A stretch of DNA of 64,000 nt. It comes from Myxococcales bacterium (GTDB lineage Bacteria > Myxococcota_A > Polyangia > Nannocystales > Nannocystaceae). The stretch is from assembly GCA_020633335.1 (NCBI GenBank), contig JACKDU010000002.1:930001-994000 (forward strand), given 5' to 3'. Of this stretch, positions 49,557 through 58,964 are shown piece after piece (the first letter of the stretch is position 1; every line of letters begins with the position of its first letter). The notes under the pieces were generated by a model that saw only the letters and a program-made list of their open reading frames with translations, had not been told where the DNA came from and did no database searches. Made by a program: the position numbers and the translations under genes.

Positions 49557-51743
49557 TCAGGGGGTCGTCAGGCCGAGCGAGTAGCCGCCGCTCCCCGACC
49601 AGGACGAGACCTTCCAGACGTAGTAGCCGGCGCCGCCATTGTACGAGATCGACTCCGCCGAGGTCTCCCCCTCCGACTTGGCGACCTGCGTCCAGCCGCT
49701 GCCGTTCCACTTGAGGAGGTAGAGATCGAAGTCGGCGCTGCCAGGCCCGCTGAGGCAGCCGGCGTGGGTCCCCGACTTTGAGGAGTAGTAGTACGTGCCG
49801 CCCGGCTGGTACTGGACCGCGCCCTTGCCCGAGAGCGAGCCGGCGTAGGGGACGCCGCCGCACTGGTCCTGGTTGTCATCCGGCGGCGGCGGATCGTTGT
49901 TGTCCGGCGGCGGCTGGTTCTGCGTCCCCGGCACCCCGACCGCGTCCCAGGCCGCGTGGATCGCCGAGGCCGCGCTCGCACCATAGAGGTCCGTCGCCGC
50001 CTGGGCGGTCGCGTTGCGGGCGTCCTCGAAGTCCGCGTACGAGGTCAGGTAGGTGGTCAGCGCGCGGTAGAAGATCTGCTCGACCTTGGCCATCCCCAGC
50101 GCCGGCACGTTGACGTTGGTCTTGCCCCGCGGGTGGGTGCCGCCGGTGACCGCGAGCTTGAAGGCGAGGTTGGCGATCCCCGAGTTCAGGTGGACGCCGC
50201 CGTTGTCCTGGTTGCCGGTGTAGCGGGTCGGGTAGTAGTCGTAGGACTGGCCGTCGGCGGTCGGGTCGTCCATGTAGCGCATCGCGTCGTTCGGATCGCT
50301 CGGCGTCCACACGTCCTCGGCGAGCTTCCAGGTCGCCGAGCTCACGCCCCCCGCCTTCCAGGCCTGGGCGGCCGAGGCCATGATGTCCGAGAAGGCCTCG
50401 TTGAGCGCCCCCGACTCGTCCTGGTAGACGAGGTTCGCGCTGTACTCGGTGACCGCGTGGGTGAGCTCGTGGACCGCGATGTCCGGCGAGAGCGAGAGCG
50501 ACGTGAAGTAGTAGCCGTCGCCGTCGCCATAGACCATCTGCGAGCCGTTCCAGAAGGCGTTGTTGTAGTTGTTGCCGTAGTGGGCGGTCGACTTGAGCTG
50601 GGCGCCGCTGCCGTTGTACGAGTCGCGGTTGAACTTCGCCTTGTAGAAGTCGTAGGTCAGGCCCGAGTTGTCGTAGGCCGCCTGGAGGGCCGCGTCGCCC
50701 GACGAGCCGCCCTCGCTGATCTTGAGGGTGCCGGGGAGCGACCCGCCGTTGTTCGCGGTGTAGACCTTGCGGTTCTTCGCCCGGTGGATCTTCGGGTGGC
50801 GGGCCACGAGCGCGCCGCCGCGCGCGTCCGCGAAGACCTGGTCGAGCTCCGGCCCGTCCTCGCCCTCGTAGGCGACCTGGGCGGTGAAGGCGAGCACCGG
50901 CGCGCCGCCGACCACGACGTAGACGAGATCGACCGCGTCGACGACCTCAAAGCCGGCGCCCTCGAGATCGCGGAGCGCGGCCTCGATCGCCGCGTCGCCG
51001 TCGAGGAGGTCGCCCTCATCGGCGCCGACCCGGGGCGCCAGCCGGCTGGTGAGGGCGTGGATCGACCCGCTGGCGATGTCGGCGTGGACGATGAGATCGC
51101 CGCCGACGACCGGCAGGTCGTCGATGAGCTGCTGCATCCGGACGTGGACCTGGCCGAGCTCGTCCTCGTCGACCCGCACCACCTCGAGCTCCTGGCCGGC
51201 GTCGAGGCGGAAGGCCGGCCGGAGGCCGTCGACGAAGGCCTGGGCGCCGCTCGCCGCGTCGCCCTCCAGGACCCCGAGGTCGCCGACGATCGTCCGCGGC
51301 AGCGCCCGCTCGTCGAGGCGGATCCCGTCGATCCGCGGGAGGGTCGCCAGGGCGTCGCTCTGGCTCGGCATCAGGGTCCCGAGGAAGGCCGAGATCGGCG
51401 CGAGGCCGGAGAGGTCGTGGGAGGTGAGGGTGAAGCCCTGGGCCTCGATGAGGTCGATGTCGAGGGCCTCGCCATAGAGCGCGACGAGGTCGCGGAGGCT
51501 GATCTGGGCGCCGTCCGGGCGGACGATGATCACCCGCGCGACGTCGATCGGCCCGTCGCCGAGATCGAATCGAACGAGCGCGTCTGGCGCGCTGAGATCC
51601 ACGACGAGGGGCTCGCCGGGGGCGAGGGCGTCGAGGTCGGCGGCCGAGATCACGAGGCCACGTTCTTCACCGTCGCTCCCCGAATAGCAGCCGGTGACCA
51701 GGGCGCCGAGGGTGGCGAGGGCAACTAGGTTCCGCTTGAACAT
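49557..51743 (-). CDS. Thermolysin-like M4 metallopeptidase with pre-peptidase C-terminal domain, lipoprotein
   Basis: A 728-residue exported neutral zinc protease. The signal ends LVTGC (Cys19), a lipobox. An N-terminal propeptide region follows, then the M4 catalytic domain with HELTHAVTEY (zinc motif at 425-429), GALNEAFSD with the third ligand Glu449, and NGGVHLNSGI containing the transition-state-side His region. A Pro/Asn/Asp linker (QPPPDNNDPPPPDDN) leads to a C-terminal beta domain of the PPC type ending YVWKVSSWSGSGGYSLGLTTP, which usually is removed or binds substrate. GAGGAG lies seven bases before the ATG. Probably used in extracellular protein digestion. A hairpin follows the stop. 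Confidence 0.95.
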   Translation of the reverse strand: MFKRNLVALATLGALVTGCYSGSDGEERGLVISAADLDALAPGEPLVVDLSAPDALVRFDLGDGPIDVARVIIVRPDGAQISLRDLVALYGEALDIDLIEAQGFTLTSHDLSGLAPISAFLGTLMPSQSDALATLPRIDGIRLDERALPRTIVGDLGVLEGDAASGAQAFVDGLRPAFRLDAGQELEVVRVDEDELGQVHVRMQQLIDDLPVVGGDLIVHADIASGSIHALTSRLAPRVGADEGDLLDGDAAIEAALRDLEGAGFEVVDAVDLVYVVVGGAPVLAFTAQVAYEGEDGPELDQVFADARGGALVARHPKIHRAKNRKVYTANNGGSLPGTLKISEGGSSGDAALQAAYDNSGLTYDFYKAKFNRDSYNGSGAQLKSTAHYGNNYNNAFWNGSQMVYGDGDGYYFTSLSLSPDIAVHELTHAVTEYSANLVYQDESGALNEAFSDIMASAAQAWKAGGVSSATWKLAEDVWTPSDPNDAMRYMDDPTADGQSYDYYPTRYTGNQDNGGVHLNSGIANLAFKLAVTGGTHPRGKTNVNVPALGMAKVEQIFYRALTTYLTSYADFEDARNATAQAATDLYGASAASAIHAAWDAVGVPGTQNQPPPDNNDPPPPDDNQDQCGGVPYAGSLSGKGAVQYQPGGTYYYSSKSGTHAGCLSGPGSADFDLYLLKWNGSGWTQVAKSEGETSAESISYNGGAGYYVWKVSSWSGSGGYSLGLTTP

Positions 51744-52233
51744 CGTTCTTCTCCTCTATCCGCGTCGTCGCCGGTCCATGTGGCGACCACGTGAGCATTC
51801 ACGCGATGTGACCATTTGCACGGCCAGACGAGAATCTCAACCCGGAATTTCTTGGAACGGCGGCGTCTATGGAGTTTGTAGACGCAACTATGGGTAGGTC
51901 TCCCCACGGCCAGAATTGACAGTGGAGACCTGCGCGGGGCGATTGACCGACTTCCATTGAAGCGTTGGCAATCGCGGCCACTGCGATTTCACAACTTCTA
52001 TCGCCGCCTCCCGGGAATTCGCGGTCGCTTCGGCGAAACGCGGACCCCTGCGAGGAGTGTTGGTCTCGTGTTGGTCTCGCGTCGGCCCGCCGATCAAAAT
52101 ATTTGGCGGCCGAAGCGATCCCCGAGAAAAGGCGCCCCCAACTACACCGAAACCAATGTAGGTGCAAGCCCTATCTGCGCAACGCCGATCGCACTACTCC
52201 GCGCGGCCCTCGCTATCGGCCGCGGATCCCCGC
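51744..52233. other. 490-base non-coding stretch, lower GC
   Basis: No supported gene. It contains an 8-base inverted repeat AGGTCTCC (51896-51903) and GGAGACCT (51924-51931) framing the 15-mer CAGAATTGACAGTGG (51911-51925) that also occurs at 49277. There is an AT-rich patch near 52096 (ATCAAAATATTTGG). It probably holds promoters for the protease gene and perhaps a decayed element. Confidence 0.55.
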
Positions 52234-53595
52234 TCAGCCCTGCCGACGGAGCCAGAGCGCATAGATCGGCGCCCCCGCGGCGATCACGGCGACGTTGACC
52301 GCGAAGGTCCAGGGCGTGGTCACCGCATAGGAGCCGAGGAGGTAGATCGACGCCACCAGGAAGAGGAGCGGCACCAGCGGGTAGCCGACCACCCGGTAGG
52401 GCCGCTCGAGCTCCGGCCGGCGCCTTCGCAGGACGAACACCGCCGCGACCGCGAGGGCGTAGAAGGGCCAGATCCCGACGACGAAGCCGTCCGCCAGCTC
52501 GGCGAAGGAGCGCGAGGCGACGAAGACCACCCCGAGGAGCACCGAGAGGATGATCGCCGCCGAGGGGGTCCCGTAGACCGGGTGGATCGCCGCGATCCGC
52601 CGGAAGAAGAGGCCGTCCTCGGCCATCGCAAAGAAGACCCGGGGCCCGGTCATCATCGTCCCGTTGAGGGTCCCGAAGGTGCTGACCATCACCGCCGCCG
52701 CCACCAGGGTCGCGCCGACCGGACCGATCAGGCGAGTCGCCACGTCGGCGGCGATCAGCGGCGAGCCCGGCATCTCGGCGATCGGGATCACGCTGGCATA
52801 GACCGCGTTGACCGCGAGGTAGAGGACGACGACCGCGAGGGTGCCGAGGATAAAGGAGCGCGGGAGGGCCCGCTGGGGATCGCGGACCTCGCCGCTGACG
52901 AAGCCGGCGTCCGACCAGCCGTCGTAGGCCCAGAGGATCGACACCATCGCCAGGCCGAAGGTCGCGGCGCTGGTCCCCGCCCCCGCCCCGGCTCCGGCCG
53001 GCGCGGCGAGCTCGGGCGCGGTCGGGACCAGGGCGACGCCGAGGACGATGATCGCCAGGATCGCCGCGACCTTGATCACCGTCGACACGTTCTGGACCAG
53101 CGCGCCGAGGCGGACGCCGCGGATGTTGACGATCGCCACGACGATCAGCATCGCCGCCGCGGTGAGCTGGGCGCGGGAGAGCGGCAGGGGCGCGAGGAGG
53201 GCCGCTCCGTCGGCGCCGACGAGGCGCCAGAGGTACTCCGACGAGGTGATCGCCAGGGCCCCGTAGGCCGAGGGGCGGAGGATCATCAGCTCGCACCAGC
53301 CGAAGAGGAAGGCCGGCAGGCGCCCGAAGGCCTCGCGGATGTACACGTAGATCCCGCCGGTGCGGGGCATCGCCGCCGCGAGCTCGGCGAGGGTGAGGGC
53401 GCCGGCGAGCGCGACCACCCCTCCGAGCACCCAGGCGAGCGCGAAGAGGCCGAGGTCGGGGACCCGCTCGGCGACCACCGCCGGGGTCCGGAAGATCCCG
53501 CTGCCGATCGTCGAGCCGACCAGGACGGCGACCGTGCTCCAGAGCCCGAGCCGCCGCGGCAGCCGCTCGCCCCAGCGATCCGGTTCGCTCGTCAC
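52234..53595 (-). CDS. APC superfamily amino acid permease
   Basis: A 453-residue inner-membrane transporter with about 12 hydrophobic helices. The first helix carries the substrate-binding GSTIGSGIF motif (about 27-35) typical of the amino acid-polyamine-organocation superfamily. GGIYVYIREAFGRLPAFLFGW and ILWAYDGWSDAGFVSGEVRDPQRALPRS fit the LAT/APC group, and PYRVVGYPLVPLLFL is the conserved late loop. It likely imports or exchanges amino acids. GTG 53595 is the only start with the cytoplasmic N-terminus. It lies head-to-head with the dipeptide epimerase gene, about 115 bases apart. Confidence 0.93.
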   Translation of the reverse strand: MTSEPDRWGERLPRRLGLWSTVAVLVGSTIGSGIFRTPAVVAERVPDLGLFALAWVLGGVVALAGALTLAELAAAMPRTGGIYVYIREAFGRLPAFLFGWCELMILRPSAYGALAITSSEYLWRLVGADGAALLAPLPLSRAQLTAAAMLIVVAIVNIRGVRLGALVQNVSTVIKVAAILAIIVLGVALVPTAPELAAPAGAGAGAGTSAATFGLAMVSILWAYDGWSDAGFVSGEVRDPQRALPRSFILGTLAVVVLYLAVNAVYASVIPIAEMPGSPLIAADVATRLIGPVGATLVAAAVMVSTFGTLNGTMMTGPRVFFAMAEDGLFFRRIAAIHPVYGTPSAAIILSVLLGVVFVASRSFAELADGFVVGIWPFYALAVAAVFVLRRRRPELERPYRVVGYPLVPLLFLVASIYLLGSYAVTTPWTFAVNVAVIAAGAPIYALWLRRQG

Positions 53596-53711
53596 CGCCT
53601 ACCCATACCCCAGGGGCGGGGGGCGGCTCCACAAAGTCGTCGGTGTGGGTCGTCCGTGCGCGCCCGGGCGAGGGCGCGCGCAGGCGGGCGCCGCTGTGGC
53701 AACCTCGGAGG

Positions 53712-54779
53712 GTGCGGGCGACCACCTGGCTGACCGAGCTCGAGCTCCGCTACCCCTTCGGGATCTCCCGCGGGAGCGTCGATCGCCTGCCCACGCTGCT
53801 CCTCCGCCTCGACGCCGCGGAGGGCCCCGCGGGGGTCGGCGAGGCCGCGCCGGTCCGCTACCTCGGGGTCTCGGCGGCCGACCACCGGCCGGTGATCGAG
53901 CGCCTGGTCGCCGCCCTCGCCGAGGACGCGGCCGACGATCCGCGGGCGGCGATCGCCGGCGTCCGCGAGCTCGCCGAGGGGGTGCCCGCCGCCCTCGCCG
54001 CGGTCGACGTCGCCCTCTGGGATCGCGCGGCCCGTCGCCGCGGCCTCCCGCTCCACGCCCACCTCGGCCTGCCGCCGCCCGCCGGCCTGACGACCTACAC
54101 GATCGCCCTCGACACCCTCGAGGCGATGGCCGCCCGCGGGCGCGAGGCCGCCGCCCTCCCCCTCCTCAAGATCAAGCTCGGCCGCGATCCCGACTTCGAT
54201 CGGGCGGCGATCGACGCGGTCGCGGCCGCGGCCCCGCGCGCCCGCCTCCGGGTCGACGCCAACGGCGGCTGGTCCTTCGACCAGGCGCGGGCGCTCCTCC
54301 CCCACCTCGCCGATCGCGGGGTCGAGATGGTCGAGCAGCCCCTCGCCCGCGGCGCGCTCGCGGCCCTCGAGGCGCTCCGCCGGGGCTCCCCGCTGCCGAT
54401 CTTCGCCGACGAGGACGTCCAGTCCCTCGCCTCGCTGCCGGCGCTCCGCGGCCGCGTCGACGGGATCAACATCAAGCTGATGAAGTGCGGCGGGATCTCG
54501 GAGGCGCTGGCGATGATCGACTTCGCCCGCGGCGAGGGCTGGCAGATCCTCCTCGGCTGCATGATCGAGTCGCGGGTCGGGCTCGCGGCCGCGGCCCAGC
54601 TCAGCGGCAGCGTCGACGCCCTCGACCTCGACGCCCACATGCTGACGGTCGGCGATCCGGTCCCGCCGGGCTCGCTGGAGCGCCTCGACCCCGCGCCGCC
54701 CGCCCTCGCGGGGCCGGGGATCGGCGTCGACCCGGACGGGCTCGCCCACGCCCTCGCCGGCGCCGCAGCGCCCGGCTAG
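53712..54779 (+). CDS. Dipeptide epimerase of the enolase superfamily (L-Ala-D/L-Glu epimerase type)
   Basis: A 355-residue muconate-lactonizing-subgroup enzyme. The catalytic KxK is Lys153 and Lys155 (LLKIKLG). Metal ligands are Asp182 (RVDANGGW), Glu in VEQPL and Asp in FADED, and the opposing base Lys lies near 258 (INIKLMKCGG). The capping domain begins ELELRYPFGISRGS, as in L-Ala-D/L-Glu epimerases, which act on muropeptide-derived dipeptides. GTG 53712 is used; GGAGG lies directly against it. The divergent amino acid permease and the muropeptide enzymes elsewhere in the window fit cell-wall recycling, but dipeptide specificity cannot be fixed from sequence. Confidence 0.9.
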   Translation: MRATTWLTELELRYPFGISRGSVDRLPTLLLRLDAAEGPAGVGEAAPVRYLGVSAADHRPVIERLVAALAEDAADDPRAAIAGVRELAEGVPAALAAVDVALWDRAARRRGLPLHAHLGLPPPAGLTTYTIALDTLEAMAARGREAAALPLLKIKLGRDPDFDRAAIDAVAAAAPRARLRVDANGGWSFDQARALLPHLADRGVEMVEQPLARGALAALEALRRGSPLPIFADEDVQSLASLPALRGRVDGINIKLMKCGGISEALAMIDFARGEGWQILLGCMIESRVGLAAAAQLSGSVDALDLDAHMLTVGDPVPPGSLERLDPAPPALAGPGIGVDPDGLAHALAGAAAPG

Positions 54780-54900
54780 GCGACCGCGCCGTCGATCCGA
54801 TCGAGCTCCCCAGCGCGCGCGAATCTGCCAGTGGCGCACTCGTCGGCGCGCGAAAAAACCCAGCGGCGGCCCCTCGGCGGCTGACGTAGACTGGTCGGGT

Positions 54901-55110
54901 ATGCACCTGATCAACGCCCGGCACCATCGGCCGCGCTGGTCCCTGCCGCCCTCGCTGATCGAGCACATCGAGCGCTCACTCCGGTCGGCGCGCTCGCACC
55001 TCGACGCCGCGAGCCTCGCCGAGCTCGAGCACCGGGCGCGCTTGGTCCGCGCGGGCGCGGCCGCCCCCGACGAGCTCCTCGCCCGCATTCAGGTCCTCCT
55101 CGCAGGGTGA
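54901..55110 (+). CDS. Small protein, unknown function
   Basis: A 69-codon frame with good codon bias and a coherent amphipathic helical pattern (PPSLIEHIERSLRSARSHLDAASLAELEHRARLV). No signal peptide, membrane helix or known family. It lies alone between the epimerase and the large kinase on the same strand. No clear ribosome-binding site. Could be real or a chance frame. Confidence 0.5.
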   Translation: MHLINARHHRPRWSLPPSLIEHIERSLRSARSHLDAASLAELEHRARLVRAGAAAPDELLARIQVLLAG

Positions 55111-55225
55111 GCGGGTCCGGGGCCGTTCCCCGACGTACCGCCGTCGAATTTTACGCGCCCGTCGGCGCCCCAGACCCGGCCACTTCCTCGGCGAAGCGGC
55201 CCCTCTCTGCGATATTTTCGCCCTC

Positions 55226-58200
55226 GTGACCGGGGACGAGCGAGACCAGCGCGCGCCCTCCACCTCCCCCGCGGAGGCGGCCACCCCTGAGCGCCCGCCC
55301 GCCCAGCGCCGGATGCTCGGGCGCTACCAGATCATCCGCCGGATCGGCGCCGGGGCGATGGGCGTCGTCTTCGAAGCCGTCGACACCGAGCGCGACGAGC
55401 GGGTCGCCCTCAAGACCCTCCACAAGCTCGACCCCAGCGCCCTCTACCGCCTCAAGAACGAATTCCGGGCGGTCGCCGACGTCGTCCACCCGAACCTCGT
55501 CACCCTCCACGAGCTGGTCTCCGAGAAGGGCCAGTGGTTCATGACGATGGAGTACATCGACGGGATCTCGTTCGTCGAGCACGTCCGGCGGGCGCCGGAG
55601 CGCTCTGCGCCGCGGGCCCGGGCGGCGCTCCGTCAGCTCGCCCGCGGGCTCATGGCCCTCCAGGCCGCCGGCAAGCTCCACCGCGACGTGAAGTCCTCGA
55701 ACGTCCTGGTCGACGCCCGCGGCCGCGTCGTCCTCCTCGACTTCGGCCTCGCCGCCGACTCCCTCGTCGACAGCATCGACGCGACCGTCGACGAGGGGAT
55801 CCTCGGCACGCCGGCCTACATGTCCCCGGAGCAAGCCTGCGGCCTGCCGCCGACCCAGGCGAGCGACTGGTACGCGGTCGGCGTGATCCTCTACGAGAGC
55901 CTCACCGGCGAGCTCCCCTACTCCGGGCCGACCCTCAAGATCATCGCCGAGAAGCAGCAGGCCGAGCCGGTCGCGGTCACCGAGCTCGCGCCCGAGACCC
56001 CGCAGGACCTCGCCGACCTCTGCATGGGCCTCCTCGCCCGCGATCCGGCGGCGCGCCTCGACGGCGCGGCGATCCTCGACCGCCTCGACGACCTCGGCGG
56101 CGACGCGCCCCAGGGCGACGCCTCGGTCTTCGTCGGCCGTGAGGACCTCCTCGGGCTCCTGGGGGACGCCTACCGGGCGAGCCGCAGCGGCGCGCCGGTG
56201 ACCGTCTACGTCCAGGGCCCCTCGGGGATCGGCAAGAGCGCGATGGTCGACCACTTCCTCGCCGACCTGGTCCGCCAGGACTCGTCGGTGGTCGTCCTCA
56301 GCGGCCGCTGCTACGAGCGCGAGTCGGTCCCCTACAAGGCCTTCGACTCGCTCGTCGACTCCCTCACCCGCTTCCTCCGCCGCCTCCCGAGCGTCGACGC
56401 GGCGGTCCTGATGCCCCGCGACATCCACGCGCTCGCCAAGGTCTTCCCGGTGCTCGAGCGGGTGCAGGTGGTCCTCGAGGCGCCGCGCCGGACCTTCGAG
56501 GCCCCCGATCAGCTCGAGCTCCGCCGCCGGGCCTTCCGCGGCCTCCGGGAGATCCTCGCCAAGATCGCCGACCGCCGGCCGCTGGTCCTGACGATCGGCG
56601 ACATGCAGTGGGGCGACGCCGACTCCGCCCGCCTCCTCGCCGACATCCTCGCCCCCCCCGATCCGCCGGCGCTCCTCATCATCGGCGTCTACCGCAACGA
56701 CGAGGCCCAAAACTCGCCGATGCTCGGCGAGCTCAAGCGCCTCTACTCGCAGAGCGCGCTCCGCCACGACATCCGCAACCTCGCGGTCGGCCCGCTCTCG
56801 GCGAGCGAGTCCCGCGCGCTCGCCCTCTCGCTCCTCGAGCGCAGCGACCTCCACGCGCTCGACCAGGCGTCGATGATCGCCCGCGAGTCCGCCGGCTCGC
56901 CGCTCTTCGTCGAGGAGCTGGTCCGCCAGGCGCGGATCTCCGCGGCCTACGGGCCCTCCGACGGCACCCCGCTCGACATCTCCCTCGAGGGGGTGGTCCG
57001 CAGCCGGGTCCGCCAGCTCTCCCCCGCCGCCCGCACGCTCCTCGAGGTCCTCGCGATCGCCGGTCGGCCGCTCCTCCAGGACCTGGTCGTTCGGGCAGCC
57101 GGGATCGGCGAGGCCACGGTCGCCCTCACCCAGCTCCGCGCGCTCCACATGATCCGGGCGCGGGGGCGCCACGAGGAGACGATCCTCGAGTGCTACCACG
57201 ATCGGATCCGCGAGACGGTCGCCGCGTCGATCCCGTCGAACCGCCAGCGGACCTACCACCGGGCGCTCGCCGAGGCGCTCGAGGTCGCCGGCGAGAGCGA
57301 CGCGGAGCTCATCGCCCACCACTACCACCACGCCGGCGAGGAGAGCCGCGCGGCCCGCTACGCCACCCTCGCGGCCGATCGCGCGGCCGCGGCCCTCGCC
57401 TTCAACCGGGCCGCCGATCTCCTCCGCCTCGCCCGCACCTGGGCGCCCACCGGCACCCCCCAGAGCCAGGAGCTCCTGATCCGCCACGCCGACGCGCTGG
57501 TCCACGCCGGCCGCTGCGCCGAGGCGGCGCCCCTCTACCTCCAGGCGGCCGAGAGCGCCCCCTCGGCGGCCGGGATCGAGCTCCGCCGCCGGGCCGCCGA
57601 GCAGTACCTGGTGAGCGGCCAGATCGACGCTGGGGTCAAGATCCTCCGGCCCCTCCTCGCCGCGGTCTCCCTCTCGTACCCGTCGACGCCGAGCCGCGCG
57701 AACCTCTCGATCATCGCCCGCTCGACCCAGCTCGGGCTCCGCGGGACCAACTTCCGCGAGCGCGCGGCCGAGGCGATCGACCCCGCGGATCTCCGGCAGG
57801 TCGACGTCTGCCTCTCGGCGAGCAAGGGGCTCAACTTCGTCGATCCGATCCGCGGCTTCGCCTTCGCGCTCCGCGGCCTCCTCCTCGCCCTCCAGCTCGG
57901 CGAGCCGCGCCGGGTCGCCCGCGGCCTCGCGCTCACCGGGCTCTTCATGAGCAGCCGGAGCGGCGAGGCCGGGAGCACCCGCGGGGCGGTCCTGGTGAGC
58001 GAGGCCGAGGCGATCGCCCGGCGCCTGGACGACCCCTACCTGATGGGCCTCGCCAGCATCGCCGACGGCCTCGCCAACGTCACCCTCGGCCGCTGGCGGC
58101 GGGCGCTCGAGCGCCTCGATGGCGGCGTCCAGATCCTCCACGACCGCTGCGCCGGGATCGCCTGGGAGAGCGCCGTCGCCCAGATGGGGACGATGCGCTC

Positions 58201-58954
58201 GCTCCTCTCGATGGGCCGCCTCCGCGAGCTCCAGGTGCGCTCGCAGGGGTGGCGGCGCGAGGCCGAGGACGCCGGCGACCTCTACTCCGAGGTCTGGGCC
58301 GCGCTCTTCTGGGCCTACGCGCGGGTCGCCGCCGGCAAGCCCGAGGAGGCCCGCGAGAGCGTGCGCTCGGCGATCGATCGCTGGTCACACCAGGGCTTCT
58401 CCTTCCAGCACCTCCTGGCGATCGCCGTCGAGGTCACCTGCGACCTCTACCAGGGGCGGCCGATGGCGGCGTGGAACCGGATCCAGGCGGCGTGGCCGGC
58501 GATCGAGAGCTCCCACATCCTGAGCTGGGTCTTCCTCCGGATCTTCTCGGTCCACCTCCGCGCCGGGGCCGCGCTGGCGGCCGCCAACGCCAACGCCCAG
58601 GAGGCGCAGCGCCTCCTGAAGGCGGCCTCCGGGGCGGCCGACGAGCTCGAGCGACACTCCGGAAGCCGCCGCGACGGGATCGCCACGGTGCTGGCGATCC
58701 GCGCGGGGATCGCCGCGCTCCACGGCGATCGTCGGCAGGCGATCGAGCACCTCGAGGGGGCGGTCGCCGGCTTCCAGTCGACCGACATGCAGATGCATGC
58801 GGCCTGCGCCCGTCGCCGCCTCGGCGAGTGCCTCGGCGACGAGGGCCAGCCGCTCATCGACGCCGCGGACGCCTTCCTCCGCTCGCAGGAGATCGCCGAT
58901 CCGGCGCTCTGGTCGAGCATCCTGATCCCGGGCTTTGCGATCGAGCGCGGCTGA
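55226..58954 (+). CDS. Ser/Thr protein kinase fused to AAA-type ATPase and TPR domains
   Basis: 1242 residues. The N-terminal Hanks kinase has a Gly-rich loop (IGAGAMGVVFEAVD), Lys63, catalytic HRDVKSSN with Asp154, DFG at 172-174 and an activation segment ending GTPAYMSPEQ; all key residues are present and it is an RD kinase. From 302 (FVGREDLLGLL) comes a predictive-regulator type ATPase with Walker A GPSGIGKS at 332-339. Its Walker B (LVLTIGDMQWGD) has Gly where Asp is usual. The last 550 residues are helical TPR-like repeats. There is no transmembrane helix, so it is probably cytoplasmic. It faces two FHA-protein genes, natural readers of phospho-Thr. GTG 55226 precedes an unstructured 30-residue lead. 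Confidence 0.93.
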   Translation: MTGDERDQRAPSTSPAEAATPERPPAQRRMLGRYQIIRRIGAGAMGVVFEAVDTERDERVALKTLHKLDPSALYRLKNEFRAVADVVHPNLVTLHELVSEKGQWFMTMEYIDGISFVEHVRRAPERSAPRARAALRQLARGLMALQAAGKLHRDVKSSNVLVDARGRVVLLDFGLAADSLVDSIDATVDEGILGTPAYMSPEQACGLPPTQASDWYAVGVILYESLTGELPYSGPTLKIIAEKQQAEPVAVTELAPETPQDLADLCMGLLARDPAARLDGAAILDRLDDLGGDAPQGDASVFVGREDLLGLLGDAYRASRSGAPVTVYVQGPSGIGKSAMVDHFLADLVRQDSSVVVLSGRCYERESVPYKAFDSLVDSLTRFLRRLPSVDAAVLMPRDIHALAKVFPVLERVQVVLEAPRRTFEAPDQLELRRRAFRGLREILAKIADRRPLVLTIGDMQWGDADSARLLADILAPPDPPALLIIGVYRNDEAQNSPMLGELKRLYSQSALRHDIRNLAVGPLSASESRALALSLLERSDLHALDQASMIARESAGSPLFVEELVRQARISAAYGPSDGTPLDISLEGVVRSRVRQLSPAARTLLEVLAIAGRPLLQDLVVRAAGIGEATVALTQLRALHMIRARGRHEETILECYHDRIRETVAASIPSNRQRTYHRALAEALEVAGESDAELIAHHYHHAGEESRAARYATLAADRAAAALAFNRAADLLRLARTWAPTGTPQSQELLIRHADALVHAGRCAEAAPLYLQAAESAPSAAGIELRRRAAEQYLVSGQIDAGVKILRPLLAAVSLSYPSTPSRANLSIIARSTQLGLRGTNFRERAAEAIDPADLRQVDVCLSASKGLNFVDPIRGFAFALRGLLLALQLGEPRRVARGLALTGLFMSSRSGEAGSTRGAVLVSEAEAIARRLDDPYLMGLASIADGLANVTLGRWRRALERLDGGVQILHDRCAGIAWESAVAQMGTMRSLLSMGRLRELQVRSQGWRREAEDAGDLYSEVWAALFWAYARVAAGKPEEARESVRSAIDRWSHQGFSFQHLLAIAVEVTCDLYQGRPMAAWNRIQAAWPAIESSHILSWVFLRIFSVHLRAGAALAAANANAQEAQRLLKAASGAADELERHSGSRRDGIATVLAIRAGIAALHGDRRQAIEHLEGAVAGFQSTDMQMHAACARRRLGECLGDEGQPLIDAADAFLRSQEIADPALWSSILIPGFAIERG

Positions 58955-58964
58955 TCGGCGCTCG

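Noticed and set aside
51799..52167. Short minus-strand frame in the gap upstream of the M4 protease
   Set aside because: Codon use unlike genes here and no recognisable pattern; several competing frames overlap.
55151..58141. Minus-strand open frame of almost 1000 codons opposite the kinase
   Set aside because: It lacks any domain, and the plus strand encodes an intact Hanks kinase with all catalytic residues.
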